Assembly: GCA_039654915.1 (NCBI GenBank)
Contig: CM077594.1
Span: forward strand, 89,418,893 to 89,482,892
Source: Aquilaria yunnanensis
Taxonomy: Eukaryota; Streptophyta; Magnoliopsida; Malvales; Thymelaeaceae
DNA length: 64,000 nt
Direction of reading: 5' to 3'
Shown: positions 28,482-41,914 of the stretch, piece by piece
Layout of the letters: the number at the start of each line of letters is the position of its first letter
Numbering within the stretch: the first letter of the stretch is position 1
Program-made: the position numbers and the translations under genes
Notes under the pieces: model-generated
Database searches by the model: none
Told to the model about the DNA's origin: nothing
The model's input: the letters and a program-made list of their open reading frames with translations, nothing else

Positions 28482-31400
28482 GGAATCATGTCAATAGTTA
28501 CGTATAGTGTATTGAAAAGCATATATATATATATGGTGTTTCATTAAAAAAAACAGGATAGGAAAAAAAAGTACCATTTATGGGCTGCAATGATTTGGTA
28601 CACAGAGGTATGAGGTGAAGTGTGACGACAGCATAAGGATTGGGTATGTTATGGCTCTCCTAGCTGGAGACTCGTTTGAGGAAGGTAAACTATTTAAAAC
28701 CTAGTTTGGAACCTTATTTCAAGTTTACATAGCAAGAATAGATAAGTTAGATAAAGTTCATTAAGTTCCGAAGAGTTTAAGACACCAAATGAGGTTCGGG
28801 GGTAAAATGGTAATTTTACATCCTGAAGAGTCGGGCCAAGTCCTGAGGGTTAAAATGAGTTTTAAAAACCTAATTTTTTCTTTAGACCCAAACTTAACTT
28901 AAATAAACAAAATTTGACCAAGATTGACTAGTTATTAAGGAAACAATGGGACTTGTTTGTAACTATGCATAAAATTTGGTGGCTTAGTTTTAAAAACAGG
29001 TATAAATGTTGGTAAAGGGAAGAATGGCTGCCATTTTCACTCTAAACCCGAGCTCATCCTTCGCTCTACCATTTCATCAAGAATTTTAGCTCAAAACCAA
29101 GAGTTTTTGGTGAAATTTGAAGCTACCAAGGGTTTATATGCATTAGGAAGCCTATTCTAAGTAGAATTTCAAGTTTTTGGAGCTTAGAACCATGTTTCCA
29201 ACTATCCTATGTTTTTTATGCGAGGTAACTTGTGATTCAATTGCAGATTCTTGTTTATTAGATGATTAAAAGCTTGAGTTTTAGTTAGAAGTTAGTAATT
29301 TGTTGTTTTGTGTCTTTGGTTGTTGGAACTTAGGTGTAACTTTGTGGAACTTGGTTTTTGTGGAAGAATTGCTTGGTTCTTACTTGTGAGTTGAAGTTAA
29401 GGTAAGAGAGTAATGATTTTAAGTTTGATTAATACTATTAGAGTGTGATTGCTTGATGAATTCAAGTAGTTGTGGCAATAACATTAGTTAGTGGGCAAAG
29501 TTGATCGTGGTGGACTACTAGTTTTGTGGAGCTTGGAATGATGTCATAATGCATTATAGGAATTCTTGTAATAGTTGATTGTGGTCTTTGCAACATGTTT
29601 TACAGGTATGTGAAGTTGAAAGGTCATCCAAGCATGTTTAACATGTTTGGTAAGTCTTCAAAGGATGTAGAAGCAAAACTAAAAATTTTTGGGCATCATG
29701 TCGCCAATACTGGCAATGCGTCACCAATACCATGAAAAAGTTCTAGGGGTTTATATATTGCGACAACACATTGCTATAGTTATGTTGGCTGAAATTTCCT
29801 GATTTTGCTCAAAGGTTTTAGGGGAGGCCCAAAAGGGTGCTTAAGATACCTTGGGGTCTAAGTGTTTCGAGGGGTACTCCAAGGCTTCCAAAACTCTTCC
29901 GAGACCTACGAGTTTTCTTGGGTTTTTGTGGTTACTTTTACCATAAACAAGAAAACTAGTTAACAAAGGACTATAACTAGGTATCCCTAGCTTGGGTGAA
30001 AGGTTTAGTACCATCAGCAACCTAGTCGTGTCATCGAGCATGAGGTTGCGATGTGAAACCTTAGTGCACCTAGTGGGTCTTTATGGCTTAGTCAAAGTAG
30101 TCCCACCATAATGCCCCTGTACAATATAAAGGCATTCAACTAGTGAATCAACATTGGTTAGACTAGTAAGCTATGATTACTGGTAGGCAAGGCTCTGCCT
30201 TGTAGTTCAAGGACTAGGTTGAGGAAAAGTTCACAGGGACTGAGACATATGCGCATAAGTCTAGCCTCAGGCTACATGAGCTCACAGCAAATTGCATATG
30301 TTCACATATGTGTTATCCTTAGTAACTTTTTTTGCAAGTGAAGTGGAGACCCTTACTAAGAATTCTGAATTCTTACTCCCTAGTTATGTTGTGCAGATTC
30401 TGACATTGTTAGGCCGGATAATCATTAAGGGTTGTCATGGTAGTTGTGTTGCAGGTACTTTGCTTTAAGAATTTTTATAATTCCAGTCTACTTGGGTTAC
30501 TTGTTGGTTAAGTAATAGTGCTAACTATAGTATTTTTCTTGGCCGTGGAGCCTAGCAGCACTTGGACAGGCTTTTGTGATTCGGCACTAAGATTCATTTC
30601 TAAAGTGGGAGTTAATAAAAAAGATCTCAATCGAGGCTTGTATATGTGCTGTACACCTAGTTGTCTCATTTGTCTATATTTTTTAGTCTTTAAACTCTAT
30701 GGTTGCTTTTGGGTGAAGGCGTTAGTCTACTTTATGTTGAATGTTTTCACACGGTTGTTGTGTGTAGTATTAACCATACAAATGTTGATTTTGTATGCTT
30801 TGGCTACTTGAACTTGTTTTCTATAAAAGTAACTTGCCCAAGTGAATTTTTTTTATGGTTTTCATTTAACTTAGTTAAAGCATAAAAAGCATGCATCTTG
30901 CATATTCTAAGTTAATCAACTAGTATCACGAAGTTTTATTTCGCGCACCTATACAGCTAACCAATTGTAACCACTGTGAGACTAGCTCTTACAGGCTTCC
31001 TAGGCAGAGCCAAGGAACGACTATGTCAGGGTATCCTTCAAGTTCAACCTATTTTGCATTAACATTGAAAAGGTCAAAGTGAGTTTAGTTTTATAGAAAG
31101 AATAGGAAGTATGGTTAACATCATGCTTATAGAAAGAAAACAACTTCAAATTCAGCTATTGATAAGGTGCAATGATAGGATGGGTGAAGATGAGAATAGG
31201 AAGGACCAGGGCCACCATAAAACAGTGATGAATGTAAGAGAATAAATAAGTATGTTAAATTCACGGGCGAAGAAGTCAAAGTAGGCATGGGGGCATACAA
31301 CGAGTCAAATTGAGAGGGCGAAATTGGTAGATGAGTTATGCTAATGTGTCAATCCCGTGGTTAGGAATGAGATATCTGTATCATCTGGGTTGGTCTCTGA

Positions 31401-31829
31401 AACACGTAGAAAATGGTTATTATATTGGAAAGAGATAATAAATGGGACATAAATGGACCCAAAAGGTTTGAGGAGCATACAAGTTGTTTTTTTAGTTGGA
31501 ATACAAGCACCTCCTCATCAAGGTTAACCATGTGAAACTTCCGCAAGGTGATAGGGGAAGAAGGGTTTTCAAAGTTAAATGAAGAAAGTTTAAAGTCAAG
31601 AATAAGGTTTTGATTTAGTGACTATTGAAACTGCTGCTGAAATTTTGATGGTCCATCATCCTGTAAAATTTGTAAGAGGATGCAAAAATATTATTGAGTA
31701 TATTGAAGTTGAAGTAGAATGCAAATATTTAATATTCATGTGAAATATGTTTTTCAAATAGGTTAACAATAGTGGTAAAAAATGATTGTTCAAGTGAATA
31801 GAGAACTAAAGCAGGGGAGCTAAAAAACT
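28482..31829. other. Repeat-derived DNA without recognisable genes
   Basis: A short TA-rich microsatellite lies near 28517-28534. The rest is non-coding and LTR-like in texture (for example GGGGTAAAATGGTAATTTTA near 28800), with only short frames that show no domain. I could not define element ends. Confidence 0.3.
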
Positions 31830-32140
31830 TTACAGTAACTAAGTCAAGAATTGTGAAGAAGATGTCATCTATGGAGTCAAACACTCGAACAATAGCCTTA
31901 TACCTGTAATGTAAGTTTAAAAGGTGACATATAATATGGTGTTAGAATTAAAGGAAACAATGAATATGGAATAGTTGAAATTGAAGGAAGGAGAAATTAA
32001 TACCGCATAGGTGGTGTGCGATTGACAATGTTGCACTGATCACAGAAATAAGTTTTTCCTAATCGGTTCAACTTTTTCTGCAACACTTTTTACATGCTAA
32101 GTACCACCACCCTTTGTCAATAAGCAGGCCGGAAACTACA
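31830..32140 (-). pseudogene. RPA70-like (OB-fold/zinc finger) fragment of Helitron type
   Basis: On the minus strand, the sequence near 32040-32110 encodes a frameshifted WWYLACKKC...VEP...YFCDQCN, matching the Cys4 zinc-finger segment of the replication protein A large-subunit C-terminal domain. After an apparent intron ending in CATTACAG, the sequence near 31840-31915 encodes RYKAIVRVFDSIDD, matching the next OB-fold strand. At least one frameshift breaks it. Plant Helitrons commonly carry RPA-like genes, and this lies downstream of the Helitron helicase on the same strand. Confidence 0.6.
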
Positions 32141-32784
32141 AAGCGGATAGAGTAGATATTGTCCTAGGTAAAAATGTTGGTTTTGGTGTTAAGGACATAA
32201 TATGTACTAATGGTGTCTAAGTATAAGTAAGAATAGAGTAATGTATCTCACAAATAAGGGCCATGACTAAACAAATCCTTCACATCTGCATTGTTTCTTT
32301 GGCGGTTATAGATGACCCTAAGTTCAGTTTGTCGATCAGGTATGGTAGGGACATAATTGTGTACAACATCAATTTCAGTGGATGACCTAATAGGAATGAG
32401 TAAAGATTTGTAAGTGAAAATGAAAAATAAAATATGTAAGGTTGTAGTTGAAGGAAAACAAAGATAAGTAAAGTATGAAGTGTAAGGGTCATACAAGCTC
32501 AAGAATTGCTAGACCTCATCGATTTCAATTTTAACATACACTTTAGTACCCGATGTTGAAGTAGTTATACTGGCCTACATGTTAATAAAAAGGATACACC
32601 ATGAAAGCTTAGTATAAGAAGAAAATAAAGAAGTAATTGGAGCATGATATAGTGCATACCCTGACATAACCTAACAAATGTCGAAGTGATAACCAGAATA
32701 TAAGTCATTTGAACACCTTTTCAATGTATTGAAGTCAACCAAATTAGCTTGATCTTTCCACAAAGTTATGCCAATAGTAAAGCT

Positions 32785-32895
32785 AGGGGTGTTTATCCAA
32801 CCTGCGAAACCGCACAAACCGAACCAAATCAACCCGTTGATTATGCGGGTTTATACGGGTTATGGTGCGGTTTGGATTCTAAAAACTAAAAACCG
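32785..32895. repeat. Fragment with hAT-MITE-like end (TAGGGGTG) and repeated CCGCACAAACCG motifs
   Basis: TAGGGGTGTTTATCC begins a stretch rich in CGGTT/AACCG-type motifs, similar in style to the complete hAT MITE at 26356. No second end was found. It interrupts the Helitron remnant. Confidence 0.35.
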
Positions 32896-35800
32896 AACAC
32901 AGTGTATAGTACTGCCAAAGAGGGGATGATAATATAAATGCTCCAGCAACATCTGTTCAACTACCATGATGAATAATCAGTAAGATTTATCTAAAATCAC
33001 TTCCAAGAACAACTATGATAACCGCAAATAGCTTAGAGCTAGCAATAGGGTCAACAGTAGATAATATATCATGAAAAGTTTGATCAACAGCCTCGAACAT
33101 ATAATGATGTGTCATGGGAGCTTCATCCCATATGACCAAATTTGTGTTGCAAAAGAGTTCCACCATAGGAATGGATCTTTTAATATTGTAAATAGATATA
33201 TTTTTCATGGGTATCCCCGGGAAGCATGCCAATTATTCGCCCATTGACTGCATCAACAATTTCATTAGTTAATGAAAGAATAGCTCGTTGCTTTAAGTAG
33301 CTGACATCCTAAAAGCTTATAATCAAATCTGGGCAAGTCAATGCTATAATGTCAATAATCAGATCAGCACATAAGGGGATTAAGATTTCGTAAGGGAGTT
33401 TAATACAGGATATTTTATCCTTATCCTCTAATAACCGCCATGCATCTATTATATCGTCCCTTAATTTCATCATCTGATCTATACAGGCAACAACTTCAAA
33501 TGTTGTAGAATCAAGCAACCTGTGTAAGGAAACACAGTGTACAGTGTTGCCAAAAAAGGGATGATAATATAAATGTTCCAACAACACCTGTTCAAACGTA
33601 TAACGATGCGCTATGGGAGCTTTATCCCATATGACCAAATTTGTGCTGCAACGGAGTTCCGCCATAAGAGTGGATCTTTTACTATTGCAAATAGATATAT
33701 TTTTCATGGGGATTAGGATCTTAAACCAGGAATGAGTAGTTGTCCCTCTAGGTAATAATAGTGCCGCAATACTAAAGATTGTTACTGCAAGTACGATTTG
33801 GCCTGAAGCGCATAGCTTTGAAATTACTATTCACCAAAAAAATGTCTTACCAGTACCGCCACTTCCATGGACAAAAAAGTGATGACCATCACAAGATTCA
33901 ACGAAATGAAGCAATGAGTCATAAATATGGCGTTGTTCATCATTCAACTGATGAACCAAATCAGCATGCTCCAACGCTGAAGCAGGCCTATTGTAGTTTA
34001 ACTTCTCTATAAGTAAAGAGTTGTGGGGCATTGTTCTGTGGTCAATTCGAGGGAATGGAGGATAAGGGAATTCTCTCAAACTTCTCAAAAGTCTATAAAG
34101 CACCTATTCAATCTCGCATAAGGCCTGATTTTGCTATTCATCTTCAGTCACATTCAACTAGGAGTTGTTTAAAATCCTACATTGGTGGTGTAATATGTCT
34201 TCAGATAAGGAAGCAACATTACGTGTCCACAGAGCAAAAGGATCATCAACCTTTGTAGAAAAGTAAGAAAATGATAAACAACCTCCTCAATTGGTTACCT
34301 AATGCCTACTCAGTCGCCTCGCACAAGCACTGATGCTATTTACCATCACCATCTAGAAGACCTAGCGCAAAACACACTTTCCTATATGTCCCATACACGA
34401 CTCCATGTACGGTTTGAATATCCTCATATGTTTTGGGTCTTTTAACAATGTTCAGTAGCATGCGGAGGTAAAAGTTTTCACCTGCAGTTAGGTGAACAAA
34501 GTAAATCCTCTCAACACTGCGTCCCTTGTGACAACACATCCACATTTTGATTTGCTTATTCTAGACAAAATGTTCTAGGAATTGTACATATGTCAATGTA
34601 TGAGCGAAAAACATCATGGGAGTTCCAGTGCATCCAAGCCTCGAACATTGTTATGCTTTTCTCATATGCATAGATGACATCACGTAAACCATCATCGTCC
34701 TTATACACAACATTTTGTTGGCTAGGTCAATGAAAAGACAACCGTTCAATTAATGGACGATGCTCATAAATGAAGAAACTAAAGATGCGCTAAATCACTT
34801 CTAAGGCTAAAACAAAATGACAATCTATATACCGTTTGATCTCGTCATACTAGTTAGTATCAGATCAATTAAGGGTATCACTAGCTAACTGATCACGTTC
34901 CATAACAATTGTCAACATGTCAAGCCCTTTGGTAACATATTTGTATAGGTACTTAAACACATGTTAAAATTTGTCAGCTCAACATTGACATGACAATCGT
35001 GCTTCACACAAAGGTCACAATTGTAAGACATAACCCAATGGTTATCCAACAGAATACCATGAATGATAGTGAAATGTTCATCACGCCCCCTATGGTAAAG
35101 AAGGAATTCATCCTCATTAATCATTGTTTTATACTAGAAAGAACGTGGGTAATGTTTCAAGCAAGAATTATTGACCATGCATGGACAGCGTGAGTTTGCT
35201 ACCCCACATGGTCCATGGAGCATGCGTGTGACAATGGCCTTGTATCCTATAGGGTCCTTATCTTTATTTGGAAGTTTTGCAGAGATGAAGTGATTTATTT
35301 TTTGAAGAATGTTGATTTTTATCTTCATGATGTAGGAATAAGGCAATATGGGCATGAGGAACACCTCGCTTCTGAAACTCAATAGTACAAATATCTGTAA
35401 AATGAAAACAATTTAAGAAAAAAATTGGTAAAGGGAAAGAAGAAATGTTTTCTTTCTAAGTTCAAATATTCTCCCTATGTGAGGGATATATAGTACCTGC
35501 GACAACACGTCCGAAGTGTTTACGTTTCATTAAATCATCTTTGAGTTCTGAAGCTTCTTCATGAAGACACGATTAACAATATCTGGTTTATCCTCAGGAG
35601 GCTGACTAGGGATGAGGTCAAGGAAATGGTGTATTTTTAGCCATTTTATATTACATGTAAAAGTAATGAATAAGTCATGATACCCCATAGCTTTCAAAAT
35701 TGCCATTGAATCCTGATATATCTACATCATATATTGTAGGCCTCCAACGAAGAAAAATGACAGAATAGTCCTCTTGCCATATAAAAAAGCATTAATGTCA

Positions 35801-36400
35801 CCACTATTAACCACATCTTGTAACTCACATAATATTTCAGGACGAAATTGATCTATGTTTCTTTGAAGCTAGTGGAATCGAGATTCAAGAGTCACACAGT
35901 AAGCATCAACAGCATATTCATGAAACAGACAACCACCCAAAAGGATTAGTAAGTAAACATTGCAGCGCTATTGCAGCTGATATGCATAGAACTCCCTCAG
36001 AGTTATAGTTCCAATAGAGCGAATATGGTCATCCTTTACAACATAGCTTATTTCCAAATGGTAATGGTCCTCTTCATACACCAGGATTATAGGGAAATGT
36101 AAGGCAAATCATTTTGGGTAAAAAAAATCTATAGTATGAGGTTTTGAATACCACGGGTGCACCAATATGTCTCAATAATTGCTATTATCTTCATTAATGC
36201 AACCTCGTTTGAAGTAGGGAGATTGTATCGTCTATCCATTCCTCTAAAATTAAAAAGCTCGGTGTGTACATGGGGTAGTTTAGTGTCATTTAACTGATCT
36301 CGAGCCATTCGAAAGAATCTAACTAGTTGATTATATTCATCAAACATGTGTATTAAACCATCTACAATCTATCGATCATACTCCATATATCTTCTATCTC
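32896..36400 (-). pseudogene. Degenerate Helitron Rep/helicase
   Basis: Minus-strand remnants run in family order from 36400 downward. N-terminal region: DEYNQLVRFFRMARDQL (36347 to 36129). Rep HUH motif in VPHAHIALF near 35340-35380. Region matching GPCGVANSRCPCM...CLKHYP (35134 onward). Two-tyrosine motif YLYKYVTKG near 34920-34955. Helicase segment ending YGTYRKVCFALGLLDGD (34545 to 34336). Walker A GSGGTGKT near 33840-33870. Walker B LVIWDKAP near 33615-33640. A segment resembling NEIVDAVNGRIIGMLPGD near 33205-33260. Frames shift repeatedly and stops are common, so it is dead. Part of the helicase is present twice. The 5' TC and 3' CTRR/hairpin ends of the element were not located. Confidence 0.85.
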
Positions 36401-38749
36401 CAAAACTCATGATTCGATTGTAAGTCTCGTGGTCTATGTCGTACATATACAATTAAGTAAATCGAGGACTATCTCCACTATTTGGATATATTGATCTAAT
36501 TTGATGATAATTCATCCCACAAGATCTGATCACTGGTAGACCCTAGCCATCATGTGTAATCGAATCCACATATACCCCAATAAAAGTGAAAAAGAATCTA
36601 GAATTAATTTCTTGTATATGCCTCTAAAAGTACCATAATAACTGTTCATGCCAGAGGGACGATACTGGGAATTGAGGAACGGGAATGTCTATTTCCCGTA
36701 ACGGAAGAGTTAGAATTACGGTTCATGGTAGGTTTATTTGAACGCAAGAGTCTTGATTAGCACATCACCATTGAATACGATGAGCCCTGTGTGCATGACT
36801 ATCCATATCCTTACAAGTGTAAGGCTATGTAATTACAAACGTAGAACTAATGACAAAATTCACTAATTTGGTTAATTGACAAAAAGTGCAATCAATAAAA
36901 TGGTAATTAAAAGAAAGGCAATAGATAAGTAATAAATAGTAAATATGAAAACAATCAAGGGAAAGTAATAGTAAATGTAATAAACAACAGTTATGTGAAA
37001 AGAAAATACAAAATTTAAAATATGGTAAAAGGAATGGGTAGTCTAGATCATATAATAAAAAATCTAGAGAACCTAATAGTAGTACGCCAGGTGGCAAGTT
37101 GTTGAACTAAATGTCAACAGCTAGTCAAACCAAATGACCATCGCAACTAAGAAATGGTACTCCTCATTAACTACACACTCATCAGACAACTGATGGTCAT
37201 TAATCTCGTAATACATCATGGCCCATGTATCAATAGGTGGAGCGACAAGGATTTTCGCAACACATGATCCACATTGATGGCGATGGAGAGCAAGATTGAC
37301 ATGCTGAAATGAAACAGTGAATGACCCAACTAGTTATGAGTAACCATCTCGATAATATCATTAGCCTCAGTACAGAGATCTCGGATGACTTGTCCCCAAG
37401 TAGCACCATGTTTTACTTTCAACATTTGGATGTAAGAATTACTGTCTCCCATTGTATCAAGGCTTCAGTTGGAAGACAAAACAGCATAAAGGTATTTTGC
37501 CACTGGTATGTCAGGATCAAATGACATGCAAATCAAATGAAAATTCCCATACTTAAAGTATTGAATTGCCCCATGCAAAAGTACTGTAATGGGATAGTTA
37601 GAAGCCCTCAGCATGGAAAATCTGGGAGAATCTTGATCAATGTACCATCCCCCAAAGGGCAGGGAGAATAGTGAATGATGAAAATATAAGTAGGGAAGTG
37701 GACGCCATGGCAAAACAATAACCTCTGCTTTTCGTCATCGCATCCTCTGCTCCTCCTCTATCATTTTATTAAATTAGTTTCCCAAAAATCCCAACCTATT
37801 TTAATAGATTTGGGTTTTAAAAAACAAGGCTTTTGTTAATAGATCAAACGGCTTTGCTTTTCCAAACTAAAACCATATTCTTTTCATTCTTTTACCAAAT
37901 CTTTAACAATATAACACTCTTATCGTTGTGTGGAAAAAATTTTTAACGATCAGAGCCAGAAATGGATGAAGCAGAAAAGGAACAAATTTTTTTTCTCACA
38001 TCCATTCAATAGATTTAGTATCCTACTTAAACTTATGTCACATCAATGTTTACGGTTTTGATCTAGTCAGAACTGAGGTTAGTAAAGTAGCGTCCAGAAT
38101 ATCAAACCCTAGTCTAAGGAGTTTGGCAGTGAGAATAAAAATGTAGAAGGCGTTTAACCTTCATCAGAGAAGGTAAAAACTAAACGAAGAGAGAGGTTTT
38201 GTTTACTTCTATATATTTAACGAAGATAATAGAATCTGACCCTTTCCTTAATGTGTTGTTTGTGAGGCCCAAAATCATTGATGCACAACATGGAGGATTA
38301 AGAAGCAAATGTGGAAAGGAGTAAAGGGCAGATGAAGAACGGTAAACCTAAACTCAGCTAGATAGATATGGATTAATTGTGCATGTATGTTGGATGATTA
38401 ATTTGCTTGTGTGAATGACTTTTTACGTAGCTAAGTGTCACCAAAACCTAGAATCCTACAATACCCACAAAATACAAATCCTAAATGTTAATGAAAATGT
38501 AAGGGCCAAGCGAACATGTAATGTGGTTTCCTAGGTTAGTAGGGAAGTACTTAAGTGGTAAACCTACACAGCCAAAGAACATAAGGGAGAAAGTACTTAA
38601 CCATTAAAGAAAGATCTAAAAAACCAATGAAATATTGTTTGAAAAGCCTAAACATGTTCATAGGTAAAATAAGAAAGCATAGTCTTAACAGCAAAGCATA
38701 AATAGTTAGTCAACCTAGTTAAAGAAGCCAGTACAAGGGGAGCCAGCTT
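36401..38749. other. Probable Helitron upstream DNA and unassigned sequence
   Basis: Several minus-strand frames (36825-37097, 37465-37713) show no recognised domain. The segment at 37200-37720 is compositionally less AT-rich on average and could be a captured gene fragment. No gene is supported. Confidence 0.25.
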
Positions 38750-39850
38750 TGGATAGGTCACTCTTGATACGATCAAAGAAGACACAACTAAGGATGACAA
38801 TGATCCATTGAAGATAACTAGTGGACCATTGACAAGGAAGAAGGCTAAGGAGCTGCTGAAACATGCAAGGAATCATATGGAGATGATAGCCAAGCTTGGA
38901 TGTTGACAGATTGATGATGTTCTGGTAGAAAAATCATATCTTGAGCTAAACAGATCGAAATTGAGTAATTCTTGATTCATTGGAAAGATAACATCTGGAG
39001 ATGCAAATTATATGAAGACCATCAAACCCATTTTGCACGTTAAGGAGGTCCAATTTAGCTTCAAAGTCGCGATTTGCGAGTTATCGTTGGTTCAGAAGCA
39101 GTTGCAGTATTTTGGGCATATCTTTGGCTTTAGATGTCCGTTTTGTGTGGTTCAGGTGTCATTTCAAAGCTAAGAAGAGATCTACAACTTTCATGCTTTG
39201 AATTTTGAGAAATCATGGCTGCATCAAGTTCGAATTTCAGCTTGAAGTTGAAGACACAAGCAGGAACCACCCGAGAAGACTATTTTGGGGTTTTCATAGC
39301 CAATCTTGTATTTATAGTTTATTTTCATTCAAATCATATTTAGATACATTATTTAGGAAGTTATTTGGGCTATGGAATAGTTTTAAATCGTTTTGGACAA
39401 GTGGCATATGCTGCATTCATTAAACTTGTTCAAACTAGGAGTTAGAGTCCTAATTTGACTAGGATTTCCTATGTCTTTGTATCTAGGATTCCTAAGGGAC
39501 TTAGGCTGCGAATTTTGCCCAGCTTTTTACCTTAGTTTAGGCCTATATAAAGGCACATATTCTAGGTGTAAACACACAGAAAAATTTCGAAATAATATTG
39601 CTCTTTGAAGAGGTTTTCTCTTTGGTTCTTTGTGGACTGCCTTGGTGCACAAGTGTGCTTGTGTTCTTGGAGTTCTATACTTCTTGTTTCTAATCACAGG
39701 TTGATTAAGGGTGGGGGTTTCAAATCCAGTCTCTTTGATGTCTTGTGGAGCTTGAAAAACATCTTGGACGCGTTTCATGGTCTTTATACTATCGGGGTTC
39801 GCATCAACTCTCCATGGGTGTCTCATTTGAACCTTCACAAACAGATAACT
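38750..39850 (+). mobile_element. 3' end of a Ty3/gypsy element: polyprotein tail plus LTR
   Basis: Plus-strand frame near 38770-38908 encodes TSGPLTRKKAKELLKHARNH and then stops, a conserved tail motif of plant Ty3/gypsy polyproteins. LTR-like sequence follows, with a TATA box in CCTATATAAAGG (39541-39552), then a T-rich leader-like block with CTCTTTGG motifs to about 39850. No gag, RT or second LTR lies nearby. Ends are approximate. Confidence 0.5.
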
Positions 39851-40290
39851 TCCTCTTAAGATCAGCAACCTTTTCCTCCAGATCATGAATTTGGTCGATG
39901 TAGACATTCTTCATGCAGGATTGATTGTACCTTACCAATTCTAGCTCATACTTGAGTCCTTCATCCTTTACCTCTGTTTGTGTCAGCTTTTGCTTCACAC
40001 TAAAATTTTACATCATTAATGTAAAAGTTTTTGAATAACTTAAGCCATTTAATCCTTGCCTCAATTACCAATTCCATTGTAGTTTCCAGCTTCCTAGCTA
40101 GTGATCTATCCATTTCCAGAAAGTTTTTCTCCCCTTCCTTTGACTAGTCAAGTTCAATTTCTACAAAGCACCTTATCTTCCCTTCCTCATCCACACAAGT
40201 GTAAGAAGGCTTAGTCTTCTTAAGCTTCTCACCAATGTAGTCAAGTGATTTCACAAAAGGAATAGAGATAATCTCTACCACATCCATTAT
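39804..40290 (-). pseudogene. Broken fragment of an unidentified coiled-coil protein gene
   Basis: From 40290 down to 39804 the minus strand reads codon-like sequence with in-frame stops. A segment with PFVKSLDYIGEKLKKTKPSY and VDEEGKIRCFVEIELD near 40150-40260 is followed by a Leu/Lys-rich stretch and then a heptad-like coiled coil including DQIHDLEEKVADLKRKL (39998 to 39804). I do not recognise the family. It may be a transposon-borne or captured host fragment, cut on the left by the LTR-like sequence. Confidence 0.4.
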
Positions 40291-40299
40291 ATTTGGAAA

Positions 40300-41900
40300 A
40301 TTAACTATAGGTATTAAAAAGATATCGATTATAAGAAAAAGGCCAGTACTGTGTTGGGATATAAAAAATATATGTAACTTTCAAATGCAGGACAATTTGG
40401 GAATAATTGCTTTTACATCCAAAAGAAAAGAGTATTTTTGAAATAGATTTTAGACTGGGTTGTCACGGGAAAATAAAGGTCAGATTTTAGTAAGATGAAA
40501 AATATTTGATGATTGAATATATGCATCCTAAAGAAACCACATTACGCATTCATAGACCCTCAGGAACATGTCATCATCCAATACTACCCATTGCTAACTC
40601 CTACCATTCTAAACATTCATTGCATGTATAGAGCAGAGGACATGAACACACAACAGAGCACACATCAGAGTGTATTTAGTTAGGTTAGAACCTAATAGGT
40701 CAATGAGACGTCTTCTTCGTGTAGATGTATTAGTCAGTGGAATGCCTAAACTAATATCCTGGAAAATAAAGAATAAGACTGTCAGTAAGTAGACAAAAAG
40801 GATTGATTGTGGCAAAAACATAAGTATCTTAATCAAAAGTTGTTTCTTGATTTGTTACCTCAAATGACTGCCTCCACTTATATGCTGCATTAACAGAAAA
40901 AGGCAATATTCTGAGTGATGCTAGTAACTGAAATGGTCGTGTGAAAAATAAAGATTGGCAACCTTAGTTGATAATGCTATTTTGTCATGTAGTAATTGAA
41001 ATGCTTATTTCTCTTGTAGTAGCCTTCAAATTGCCCCTGGTAAACATAAGAAACTGTGAGTTAATAGTGTTATTTTCTTCATACTGGGCTATATACGAAA
41101 TATATTGCTTCTAACATCAACAACTCCTGCAAGTTAATGCCTTCCAACGCAGAACCGAGATCCTTTTGGCTGTGCTTTGACCAAATGTTGTTGACGCAAA
41201 ATAAAGGTGCTTGATAGCCTTCCTTTACAGAATGGTGCAGAAACAAAAAGACAAGCGCTTAGCCAAGTTAGGGGTAGGTGAATGAACTGGGAATGAAAGG
41301 TGTGGGAACCAGTTATTGTAGAAGTTTTTTATTATATAATGATTCTATTAATGCAGTTAATAATGTTGTAATGCGTTACTTGATACAAGTAACTTTAGGT
41401 TAATGAGGTACTTAGTGGGTTAATTACTCAATCTTTAATTGCAGTTAAGTGTTGATTATTCCCATGCATGACCTTAAATTCCAGCTACAGGTTTTCCTTA
41501 ATGGGTAAGCGTAGGGAAGTGTAAAGAACGACGTAGGGTATGAGAAGGTCATTTTTTATTAACTATCACCAAATTTAAACTGAAAAAACATAAAAATTTA
41601 GCCAACTTATGTATACGTGTCCATTTATAAATTATTTTGCTAGTCCGGGAAAAATGAAAGGTCTCATTTGCACCAAGTAAAACAGACATCAAATCAAATA
41701 ATCCAACTACTAGTGGTGTGAATAGACGTTCTTATGATCAAATTAAACCAATAACATTCTGATAGGTGCAAGTATGTGAGGGTAAATTTGAAATTTGCCA
41801 TACTTTATGGATAATTGTAACATACACGTGGCCCCACCAAACAAATTATTGAAGTGCAAAATAATGTAAAATGACCATTTAGGCAGACATCCTGCTTTTA
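40300..41900. other. Intergenic with possible minus-strand exon-like segments
   Basis: On the minus strand, AG-bounded segments near 40860-40888 (YKWRQSFE, then GTAACA) and 40609-40761 (LGIPLTNTSTRRRRLIDLLG..., ending in a hydrophobic tail and stop) join in frame and resemble the last two exons of a small gene. Upstream exons could not be confirmed and no family is recognised. Confidence is low. Confidence 0.25.
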
Positions 41901-41914
41901 TATCTATTTATGGA

